NCBI RefSeq assembly: GCF_002399615.1
Contig: NZ_DHDZ01000035.1
Span: forward strand, 17,268 to 69,389
Direction of reading: 5' to 3'
DNA length: 52,122 bases
From: Pedobacter sp. UBA4863
GTDB taxonomy: Bacteria; Bacteroidota; Bacteroidia; Sphingobacteriales; Sphingobacteriaceae
In this document: positions 1 through 6,957 of the stretch, piece after piece
Position numbering within the stretch: the stretch's first letter is position 1
How the letters are laid out: every line of letters begins with the position of its first letter
The notes under the pieces: model-generated
Told to the model about the DNA's origin: nothing
Database searches by the model: none
Seen by the model: only the letters and a program-made list of their open reading frames with translations
Program-made: the position numbers and the translations under genes

Positions 1-284
1 AAAATGGAGTGCCAATGCCCGGCATAGCTTGTACCGCTATCGGTAAGGGCAGGAAAGACTGTGCGTTGGCGTTGTGTGCTGATTATCAGTATGTAACATC
101 CAAAACTCACATTAACTAAGTTAATTTAGCCAAATACTTTCAGAAAATAAATAGTATTTCAATTGAAATCCAACCCTTTGGCAGCGACGTAGCAACGACG
201 GAGGACCGACGGTAGACCGACGGTGAACCAGCATACCTAAAACGACAAATACGCCAAAACCGACAATTATGTTAGACAACCCCA

Positions 285-345
285 TTTTGGTGCAAGTCTT
301 GTGTTTTAGGATTGCGTGAGGGTGACTTGTGCCTGTTAGCATTTA
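285..345 (-). repeat. partial inverted copy of the accessory-island repeat
   Basis: Read on the minus strand, this segment aligns with the right-hand part of the two long repeats at 11139-11352 and 12002-12215. It shares the gcaagtcttgtg core, a gacttgtg block, and a gcctgttagcattt-type tail that matches the second repeat almost base for base. It keeps its own arms (gcaagtctt at 292-300, gacttgtgc at 324-332). Similarity stops near 345, where the sequence becomes acgttggctata. It therefore brackets the defence operon in opposite orientation to the right-hand copies. Confidence 0.65.
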
Positions 346-717
346 CGTTGGCTATACCCTAGTTTTGTCACCCATTTACTTGAAAATGGCAACGAATTAC
401 GGCATATACAGGAACTGTTGGAGTGCAACAGTAGTAGAACCACCGAAATTTACACGCAGGTAAGCATACAAAGTTTAAATAAATTAAAAGCCTTTTGATG
501 ACTTATAATAATTTGTATATATTGGATAAGTTATGAGACAAACACAACCATTTACTGATGTAGATGTCTCATTTTATGAGATGTATATATAAGTTACAGG
601 CAAGCGTAGGACAACCGTGCAACAATAAACATTCGTGCTGACAATGGACGGAAAAATGCCACCGCTTCAGCAAAATCAAAAGAGCTGCATCCCAACGCTC
701 AAAGCCAACGCAATGCA

Positions 718-750
718 GCACATTTGCTTTTGCCCCAACGCACCCAAGCC
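718..750 (+). repeat. short element also found after hsdR
   Basis: The block starting gcacatttg and continuing through a T-rich stretch to ccaacgcac and aagcc recurs with a few differences at 10210-10241, just past hsdR. The two copies are in the same orientation. Both regions also carry caaaagagc and gccaacgcaa nearby. The pair brackets the hsd/Kiwa operon closely. Confidence 0.5.
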
Positions 751-814
751 CACCCGACAAGTGGACAAATGACAGTTTGAAGGCAAATTTTAACATTAAC
801 AGGATTATAAAAAG

Positions 815-822
815 TAACTTTG
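815..822 (+). promoter_or_regulatory. -7 promoter box of the defence operon
   Basis: taactttg fits the Bacteroidota -7 consensus TAnnTTTG exactly and lies 36 bases before the hsdM start codon. A weak -33-like tttt lies at 788-791. No other good box is seen nearer the gene, so this is the likely promoter for the whole operon. Confidence 0.55.
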
Positions 823-858
823 CAACCTAAATAAAGAATAAAAATTTAAGACAATATA

Positions 859-2448
859 ATGGCTAAAACAGCAAAGACAGAACAAGAAGAACCACTAGAG
901 AAAAAACTCTGGAAAGCAGCCGACAAGCTCCGTAAAAATATGGATGCTGCCGAATATAAACACGTTGCTTTGGGTTTGATTTTTCTTAAATATATATCAG
1001 ATGCATTTGAGGAACAATATCAAAAATTGGTTGCTCAAAAAAGTGAAGGTGCAGACCCCGAAGACAAAAACGAATACTTGGCAGACAAAATATTTTTTGT
1101 TCCTGCAACGGCTCGATGGACATACATACAAGGCAGAGCAACGCAGCCAACCATTGGCAAAGACATTGACGATGCAATGGACGCCATAGAGAAGGACAAT
1201 GCCTCTTTGCGTGGTGTTTTGCCCAAAGTATTTGCACAGGAAAAACTGGACAAAGCCAGTTTGGGCGGATTGGTAAACCTTATAGGTTCTGCAACTTTAG
1301 GAACGAAAGAAGCACAAAGCAAGGATTTATTGGGACAAGTATTTGAGTTTTTCTTGGGTGAGTTTGCATTAGCAGAAGGAAAAAAAGGCGGACAATTCTA
1401 CACACCGCAAAGCGTGGTTAAATTGCTGGTTGAAATGCTTGAACCTTATGAAGGACGAGTATTTGACCCTTGTTGTGGTAGTGGTGGTATGTTTGTACAA
1501 AGCGAAAAATTCATCTATAAACATCAAGACTATTACAAGAAAAAAGGCAAAACAGGTTTATCATTAAACCCTGCCGACCGCATTTCTATTTACGGACAAG
1601 AAAGCAACCAAACCACTTGGCGATTGGCTAAGATGAATTTATCTATCCGAGGTATCGACAGCAGTAATGTAAAATGGAACAACGAGGGTTCGTTTTTAAA
1701 TGATGCCCACAAAGATTTAAAAGCTGATTACATCATTGCCAACCCTCCATTTAACGACAGCGATTGGAGTGGCGAATTATTGCGTGATGATGCAAGATGG
1801 AAAGTGTTAGGCGAAAAACTAACACCACCAACAGGAAACGCAAACTATGCTTGGATACAACATTTCTTATATCACTTAGCACCTACAGGACAAGCAGGTT
1901 TTGTTTTGAGTAAAGGTGCTTTAACGAGCAACACAACAGGCGAAGGAGATATTAGAAAAGCATTAGTAGAAAAAGGGTTGGTTGATTGTATTGTAAACCT
2001 GCCAACCAAACTATTTTTAAATACACAAATACCGGCTTGCTTATGGTTTCTATCCAGAAATAAAACGAACGGTGGCTTTAGAAAACGTGAAAATGAAATC
2101 CTGTTTATTGATGCCCGAAACCTTGGCTATTTGGTAAACAAACGTAACCGAGATTTAACGGACGAGGATATTGAATTAGTGGCAGGCACTTACCATAATT
2201 ACAGAAACCCTGAAGGCACTTATGAAGATGTGGCGGGCTTTTGTAAAGTAGCAACCATTGAAGAAGTTAGAAAATTAAACTACACACTTACGCCAGGAAG
2301 GTATGTAGGATTGGCAGATGAGGAAGACGATTTTAATTTTGCAGAAAGATTTACTTTACTAAAAGCAGAATTAGAAAAACAGATTGCAGAAGAAGCCGAA
2401 CTAAACAAAGCTATTACAACAAACCTTGCAAAAATTAAAATTTCATAA
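859..2448 (+). CDS. hsdM: type I restriction-modification methyltransferase subunit M
   Basis: This is the N6-adenine DNA methyltransferase subunit of a type I restriction system. It acts with HsdS to methylate self DNA and with HsdR as part of the restriction complex. The 529-residue length is normal. An N-terminal helical domain covers about residues 10-150. GGQFYTP lies at 177-183, the SAM-binding motif I DPCCGSGG at 203-210 and the catalytic NPPF motif at 295-298. It is the first gene of the operon, and its stop codon overlaps the hsdS start by one base. A TAnnTTTG box lies 36 bases upstream. The family assignment is secure; the recognition sequence cannot be read from the DNA. Confidence 0.97.
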   Translation: MAKTAKTEQEEPLEKKLWKAADKLRKNMDAAEYKHVALGLIFLKYISDAFEEQYQKLVAQKSEGADPEDKNEYLADKIFFVPATARWTYIQGRATQPTIGKDIDDAMDAIEKDNASLRGVLPKVFAQEKLDKASLGGLVNLIGSATLGTKEAQSKDLLGQVFEFFLGEFALAEGKKGGQFYTPQSVVKLLVEMLEPYEGRVFDPCCGSGGMFVQSEKFIYKHQDYYKKKGKTGLSLNPADRISIYGQESNQTTWRLAKMNLSIRGIDSSNVKWNNEGSFLNDAHKDLKADYIIANPPFNDSDWSGELLRDDARWKVLGEKLTPPTGNANYAWIQHFLYHLAPTGQAGFVLSKGALTSNTTGEGDIRKALVEKGLVDCIVNLPTKLFLNTQIPACLWFLSRNKTNGGFRKRENEILFIDARNLGYLVNKRNRDLTDEDIELVAGTYHNYRNPEGTYEDVAGFCKVATIEEVRKLNYTLTPGRYVGLADEEDDFNFAERFTLLKAELEKQIAEEAELNKAITTNLAKIKIS

Positions 2449-3641
2449 TGAGCAAGTGGAAAGAATATAATCTTGATGAAGTGTATGACTTTGCTTCGGG
2501 GCTTTCAAAAGGAGCTTCCGAATTTGGTTTTGGACACGGTTTTCTTGGCTTTACAGATATTTTCAAAAACTTTTTTGTGCCTAATGAGCTAACCAGTTTG
2601 GTTAACTCAACCGAGAAAGAACAACAATCTTGCTCCATAAAAAGAGGCGATGTCTTTTTGACAAGAACAAGTGAAACAGATGAAGATTTAGGAATGAGTT
2701 GTGTAGCTTTAAAGGATTATCCTAAAGCAACATTCAACGGTTTTACAAAACGGTTAAGACCAAAAGGTAATGTAGAAATACTGCCCGAATACGCAGGCTT
2801 TTATTTCCGTTCTCCAAAATTTCGTGCAACTGTTTCGGGTATGTCATCAATTACAACAAGGGCAAGTTTGAATAATAGTATGTTGGCCCAACTAACAATT
2901 TCTGTTCCTTCAATTGATGAACAGAAAGCAATTGCAGACACTTTATTTTCTCTGCATCAAAAAATAGAATTACTAAATAGGCAAAATCAAACATTAGCAG
3001 AAATAAGCAAAACTCTTTTTAAAAACTTGTTTATTCAAGAGGTATCTGAAACGTGGGAAATAAAACCATTAGAAGATGTTTGTATAAAAATAGCATCTGG
3101 AGGAACTCCATTAACAAAAGTAAAAGAATACTATAATGGACAGATAAACTGGTATTCAACCAAAGAACTTAATGATAATTTTCTCTATGAAAGTAACTCT
3201 AAGATAACTGAATTAGGTATTAATAATTCATCAGCAAAATTATTTCCTGAAAACACAGTCATTATTGCAATTTATGCCGCACCGACAGTTGGACGTTTAG
3301 GAATACTACTTAACAATGGAGCATTTAATCAAGCGGCTTGTGGTTTAATAGCAAATGAAAAAGAAATATCTTTTGAATATCTCTACTTACATCTATTAAC
3401 ATCAAGACAAATATTAAACGATATGGCTTGTGGTTCAGCACAACAAAATTTAAGTGTTGGATTGATTAAAGAATTTACTATACCAGTTCCTGATTTCGAA
3501 GTAATGAAAGATTTCACGACCATTATTAGACCAATATTTGAAAAAGGCAAATGCAACACAAGGCAAATTGTAACATTAGAAAAGCAAAAATCAAATTTGC
3601 TAAATAAACTTATGACCAAAGAAGCAACAATTGAAATTTAA
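2448..3641 (+). CDS. hsdS: type I restriction-modification specificity subunit S
   Basis: This is the DNA-recognition subunit that directs HsdM and HsdR to a bipartite target. The 397-residue protein has the expected two-fold layout: a first target-recognition domain (about 1-160), a conserved helical spacer containing DEQKAIADTLFSLHQKI (about 163-200), a second target-recognition domain (about 205-350), and a C-terminal helical spacer ending in LLNKLM. It overlaps hsdM and the next gene by one base each, so the three are translationally coupled. Only one hsdS is present and no inverted partial copy or recombinase is seen, so phase-variable shuffling is not indicated. Confidence 0.95.
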   Translation: MSKWKEYNLDEVYDFASGLSKGASEFGFGHGFLGFTDIFKNFFVPNELTSLVNSTEKEQQSCSIKRGDVFLTRTSETDEDLGMSCVALKDYPKATFNGFTKRLRPKGNVEILPEYAGFYFRSPKFRATVSGMSSITTRASLNNSMLAQLTISVPSIDEQKAIADTLFSLHQKIELLNRQNQTLAEISKTLFKNLFIQEVSETWEIKPLEDVCIKIASGGTPLTKVKEYYNGQINWYSTKELNDNFLYESNSKITELGINNSSAKLFPENTVIIAIYAAPTVGRLGILLNNGAFNQAACGLIANEKEISFEYLYLHLLTSRQILNDMACGSAQQNLSVGLIKEFTIPVPDFEVMKDFTTIIRPIFEKGKCNTRQIVTLEKQKSNLLNKLMTKEATIEI

Positions 3642-4297
3642 TGCAACGACTAAAAACGATATTAAAAAAACACGGTAGCTGGGAGCCTTACAATGAATAT
3701 ATTGTAAGGATAGAAGGCTATGCAGCTACTGATTTTAGTTTGTGCATTGAAAACTCAAAAGCATTATTAGAAGGGGTCTCAAAAGAGGTTTGTGCTAAAA
3801 AAGGAATAGCCTTAGAAAAAGCATCATCAATGAGTGGTTGTTTAAAAACAGCTTTTAAAGCATTGGGTTATCCTTCAAGTTCTACCATTTTACAAATAGG
3901 CACAGCCATCGCCAATGTAGGGCAACAGATGGGAAATTTCAGAAATGAAATTGGCACAACGGCACACGGAAAAACCGTAGAAGAATTACAAAAACGACAA
4001 AATTCAATTCACGAATTAACAGGCAATTTCTTAATTGAAGCAACTTCAATTGTTTGTTGCTTTTTGATTGAAGCATTTGAAACAGACAAACCCCTAAAAC
4101 CGATTGAAGATGAAATAGACTATGAGGAGAACGAAAGCTTCAACGATTTTTGGGATGAGCAATATGGAGAATTTGCAATGGGCGATTATTCGTTTTTTGC
4201 AAGTGAAGTTTTGTTTAGTAACGACCCAAAGGCTTATAAAAATGAATTAACTGCATTTGAAATGATGCCAAAAGATGAAGGTAATAATGTAGAGTAA
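3641..4297 (+). CDS. Abi-C (abortive infection C-terminal) domain protein
   Basis: This 218-residue soluble protein resembles the abortive-infection C-terminal domain family that is often encoded in type I restriction loci. The clearest segment is the helical region around residues 85-145. It contains FRNEIGTTAHG, where an Arg-Asn and a His seven residues later recall a HEPN-type RNase site, although the spacing is slightly longer than the usual RX4-6H. The C-terminus is acidic. The gene overlaps hsdS by one base and is followed two bases later by kwaA, so it sits between the restriction genes and Kiwa. Whether it is a toxin RNase or an accessory factor is inference. Confidence 0.7.
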   Translation: MQRLKTILKKHGSWEPYNEYIVRIEGYAATDFSLCIENSKALLEGVSKEVCAKKGIALEKASSMSGCLKTAFKALGYPSSSTILQIGTAIANVGQQMGNFRNEIGTTAHGKTVEELQKRQNSIHELTGNFLIEATSIVCCFLIEAFETDKPLKPIEDEIDYEENESFNDFWDEQYGEFAMGDYSFFASEVLFSNDPKAYKNELTAFEMMPKDEGNNVE

Positions 4298-4299
4298 AT

Positions 4300-4866
4300 A
4301 TGTTTCAAAAGATAAAATTATATATCGTTTCGTTGTGGTTTCTATTTTTACTTCTCTTTGTTGTAAAGGTAAATATACCTTTTTGCTTTGGGGATAATTG
4401 CCAGTTTATTGGCTTTAAACAACTAATCGTAACAAACGGAATACCGCTGTTTGCATTAGTATTTATGGCGTTAGGAGCTTTTTTTTATTTTGATTTCAAT
4501 AATAGCATTACCAAAGGAGCAACACTTTTATCTAAAAAGATAATCTCAATTAAAAATCTCAATTCTGAAACATTATCTTTTTTAGCTACATATATCATTC
4601 CACTTGCCTGCCTTGATATGGATAAATCCAGGTCATTGCCTATGTTAATTCTTTTACTTGTTTTAATAGGCTGGATATATGTAAGAACTAATCTTTTTTA
4701 TACAAACCCTACATTGGCTATTATGGGATTTAAGGTTTATCAACTCGATACCGAATTGACAAAAGACATAATAGTAATTACCAAACAATCTTTAAAAATT
4801 GGCGATGCTATATTACCAAGACCAATAAATGACAATATTCACTATGCAAAAAAATCAGTGCGATGA
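4300..4866 (+). CDS. kwaA: KwaA-like membrane subunit of Kiwa anti-phage system
   Basis: The 188-residue protein has about four membrane segments (roughly 5-25, 47-65, 90-107 and 112-132) and then a cytoplasmic tail. The stretch with FYTNPTLAIMGFKVYQ after the last segment is what I recognise as typical of KwaA. In Kiwa, KwaA is the membrane component that senses phage infection and works with KwaB. The case rests mainly on the partner: the next gene overlaps by four bases (ATGA) and is a DUF4868/KwaB-type protein. Finding kwaA inside a type I restriction operon, rather than beside one, is notable. Confidence 0.82.
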   Translation: MFQKIKLYIVSLWFLFLLLFVVKVNIPFCFGDNCQFIGFKQLIVTNGIPLFALVFMALGAFFYFDFNNSITKGATLLSKKIISIKNLNSETLSFLATYIIPLACLDMDKSRSLPMLILLLVLIGWIYVRTNLFYTNPTLAIMGFKVYQLDTELTKDIIVITKQSLKIGDAILPRPINDNIHYAKKSVR

Positions 4867-5819
4867 CAATAGAACAACTCAGGAATAGGCTATCTTTTTT
4901 AAACGATGCCAACGAACACATAAGTTTATCAATGTATCTCATCTTAAAAAATGGAGATATTCGTTTTGCTAATTTGGAAGAAGCTGTAAGAAATGAATTG
5001 AAAACCAAATTTCTTAATTATTTAAACGGACGAATAAACAATGATGGAGAGTTGAATTATTGTAATTTGACTGATTATACCGACAGAAAAAATACTGTTT
5101 GTTACTATGATTTGCCAGAGCCTTTACCAGGGCTTCAACCTTTAAATGTAGTAACTACACAAGAGGGGCAACAAGAGTTTTCTTTCATTGATGATGATTT
5201 TAGCAATATTGAAGGATTTGTATTTTTAATTGGGAATGAAACAAATAAAATCGCTTTATATAAAAAACATTACTCTTTAAGCCTAATAAAAAGAGATAGC
5301 TCATTTGTTGGATTAAGAAAATCCGAAACAGGATTAGTGAGGTTAGAAAGTGATATACTTAAAGTAAATGAGACTTTTGAGTTTTTACAGGTAGATAATC
5401 ACGTAATTGTTTTTAGCATAAAAAGTTTAGAAAGTAGCTTCGGTTATACGGGTATATTAATGAGGGCAGCCAAAACTAAATTTGATCTAATTCAGGAAGC
5501 TGAATTAATTGAAAATGTTGAAGAATTAGAAGAACTGATACAAGAAAAAAAGTTTGCGAAAAAGATTGTAAAAATAAAAGCCGATACACCTGTATTAGCA
5601 TTGCCATTTGATAGATTAAAAACATTTATACTTGGTCATCCAAAATTGAAAAGGCGATTGAAATTTAATGATGCAGAAGACAGAATAAAGTTTCATTCAA
5701 AAACATCAAAAGAACTTTTCTTAAAACTACTAAGTGATAGTTATCTAAAATCAGAATTAACAGATTTGCTGTATGAAACAGACGAAAAAGAACAACTATC
5801 AAATGAAGAAATTGATTAA
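4863..5819 (+). CDS. kwaB: KwaB-like protein (DUF4868) of Kiwa anti-phage system
   Basis: The 318-residue soluble protein matches KwaB (DUF4868) in length (about 315) and layout. It has an N-terminal alpha/beta half, a central segment reading GFVFLIGNETNKIALYKKHY (about 120-139), a segment VNETFEFLQVDNHVIVF before residue 185, and a charged helical C-terminus with FDRLKTFILGHPKLKRRLKF. In Kiwa, KwaB is the cytoplasmic effector, reported to act on phage DNA replication with KwaA at the membrane. Translation is coupled to kwaA by an ATGA overlap. It is the last gene before a strong inverted repeat. No alignment was run; the call rests on recognition and on pairing with kwaA. Confidence 0.85.
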   Translation: MTIEQLRNRLSFLNDANEHISLSMYLILKNGDIRFANLEEAVRNELKTKFLNYLNGRINNDGELNYCNLTDYTDRKNTVCYYDLPEPLPGLQPLNVVTTQEGQQEFSFIDDDFSNIEGFVFLIGNETNKIALYKKHYSLSLIKRDSSFVGLRKSETGLVRLESDILKVNETFEFLQVDNHVIVFSIKSLESSFGYTGILMRAAKTKFDLIQEAELIENVEELEELIQEKKFAKKIVKIKADTPVLALPFDRLKTFILGHPKLKRRLKFNDAEDRIKFHSKTSKELFLKLLSDSYLKSELTDLLYETDEKEQLSNEEID

Positions 5820-5824
5820 AACAA

Positions 5825-5873
5825 TTTGGCAATCCAATAAGTGAGAAGGCTTCTAACTTATTGGATTGCCAAA
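5825..5873. repeat. perfect 18-bp inverted repeat between kwaB and the DUF1016 nuclease gene
   Basis: Arms at 5825-5842 and 5856-5873 are perfectly complementary around a 13-base loop that could itself fold (agaag/cttct). No T-run follows, so it is not a canonical intrinsic terminator. It fills most of the only sizeable gap in the operon (73 bases). It could slow transcription, mark an mRNA cleavage point, or be a small insertion at a module boundary. Confidence 0.85.
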
Positions 5874-5892
5874 CAATTAAATAAAGTAGTAA

Positions 5893-6957
5893 ATGAGTAA
5901 TGATATAGAAAATATAAACTACAAAACACTGTTGGGCGATATAAAAACCGCCATACAGCAAGCAAGATTGCGAGCCGCATTTGCAGTAAATACCGAAATG
6001 ATAATATTGTATTGGCAAACCGGCAAAATGATAGCTCAACGCCAACAGCAGGAAGGTTGGGCGGCAAAGGTAATACCACGCTTGGCGGTAGATTTAAAAT
6101 ACGAGTTTACTGACCTGAAAGGTTTTTCGGAACGAAACCTTAGTTATATGCTTCGTTTTGCTTTGGAATATCCCGAACAACCAATTTTGCAACAGGCTGT
6201 TGCAAAATTGCCCGACACCTCAGTTTTGCAACAGAGCGTTGCAAATTTGCCACAGGCGGTGGCAAAATTACCTTGGGGACACAACATTTTGTTAATGGAA
6301 AAGGTAAAAGACAAAAATACTCGCCTATGGTATGCTCAACAAACCATTGAAAAAGGTTGGAGTAGAGATTGGTTGCTCAATGCTATAAAGATGGACAGTT
6401 TCAGTCAAGCACAAATCAAATCGCACAATTTTGAGCAAACCTTACCCTCTGTTCATTCAAATTATGCCAACGAAGTGTTTAAAGACAACTATAATCTTGG
6501 TTTTTTAGGCATTAGCGAGCAAGTAAAAGAAACGGAATTAGAAAAACGATTAGTCGAAAAAATAAAATCATTCATTTTAGAATTAGGCAAAGGATTTAGT
6601 TTCATCGGCAACCAACATCGCTTAGAATACAACGGCAAAGAATATTTTGTAGATATGCTTTTCTTTCATCGAGGTTTGCAATCGTTGGTCGCCATTGAAT
6701 TGAAAATCGGAAGTTTTAAAGCCGAATATGTAGGTAAAATGAATTTGTACTTGTCGCTGTTAGACAAGTTAGAAAAAGGCGAAAACGAAAACCAATCTAT
6801 CGGTATTATTCTTTGTGCCGACAAAGACCACTTAGATGTGGAAATTGCTTTGCAGGACATCAATAAACCTATCGGTGTAGCAGAGTATCAACTCTTACTG
6901 CCCAAAGACAAATTGCAAAATCTATTAATTGAAGAAATAAAGAAATCGGAAGAATGA
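5893..6957 (+). CDS. DUF1016/YhcG-type PDDEXK nuclease domain protein
   Basis: This 354-residue protein belongs to the DUF1016 (YhcG) family, common in Bacteroidota restriction operons. The N-terminal DUF1016 domain carries YWQTGKMI (40-47) and the GFSERNLSYMLRFA block (77-90). The C-terminal half is a PDDEXK nuclease fold with D254, E269 and K271 (VDMLFF...IELKIG) and a following GKMNLY. Residues 98-128 hold a repetitive insert of LQQAVAKLP-type units, encoded by three successive palindromes (6182-6267). The start lies 20 bases after the 5825-5873 hairpin, and the end overlaps hsdR by four bases (ATGA). Its biochemical role is not established, so 'second nuclease of the system' is inference. 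Confidence 0.88.
   Translation: MSNDIENINYKTLLGDIKTAIQQARLRAAFAVNTEMIILYWQTGKMIAQRQQQEGWAAKVIPRLAVDLKYEFTDLKGFSERNLSYMLRFALEYPEQPILQQAVAKLPDTSVLQQSVANLPQAVAKLPWGHNILLMEKVKDKNTRLWYAQQTIEKGWSRDWLLNAIKMDSFSQAQIKSHNFEQTLPSVHSNYANEVFKDNYNLGFLGISEQVKETELEKRLVEKIKSFILELGKGFSFIGNQHRLEYNGKEYFVDMLFFHRGLQSLVAIELKIGSFKAEYVGKMNLYLSLLDKLEKGENENQSIGIILCADKDHLDVEIALQDINKPIGVAEYQLLLPKDKLQNLLIEEIKKSEE
6182..6267. repeat. three consecutive palindromic units inside the DUF1016 gene
   Basis: Unit 1 (6182-6210) has perfect 14-bp arms around one central base. Unit 2 (6225-6245) has 8-bp arms tttgcaac/gttgcaaa. Unit 3 (6246-6266) has 8-bp arms tttgccac/gtggcaaa. They keep the reading frame and encode LQQAVAKLP, LQQSVANLP and QAVAKLP. 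The pattern looks like a small palindrome that multiplied inside the coding sequence at a tolerant linker. Confidence 0.85.

Larger units (their letters stand above)
1..858. other. gene-poor left flank with hairpins and repeat remnants
   Basis: No convincing coding region is seen; the open frames present look like chance frames. The stretch holds several structured sequences. One is a 7-bp inverted repeat at 414-420/426-432. Another is an 8-bp one at 533-540/565-572 whose right arm also pairs with 576-581. A hairpin with arms ctgcat/atgcag lies near 690-717. A reversed copy of the 11.1/12.0-kb repeat lies at about 285-345. The part from about 660 resembles the noncoding DNA just after hsdR. 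I read the stretch as the accessory-island edge; no attachment site, tRNA or integrase is visible. Confidence 0.6.

Noticed and set aside
1..110. Hairpin-prone sequence (tgccc...gggca) as a possible retron or small RNA
   Set aside because: There is no reverse transcriptase nearby and the pairing is weak; the window edge prevents judgement.
121..342. Minus-strand open frame with a hydrophobic stretch
   Set aside because: It overlaps the reversed island repeat and has no promoter or family resemblance; not enough to call a gene.
569..796. Minus-strand open frame of 75 codons in the left flank
   Set aside because: It is Cys/His/Leu-rich without domain pattern, lies on structured noncoding DNA and covers the operon's repeat element, so it looks like a chance frame.
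2448..3641. Phase-variable hsdS shuffling
   Set aside because: Only one hsdS is present, with no partial inverted copy and no recombinase gene in the operon.
6182..6267. CRISPR-like short repeats
   Set aside because: The repeats are palindromes within an intact reading frame, without regular unique spacers, and no cas genes are present.
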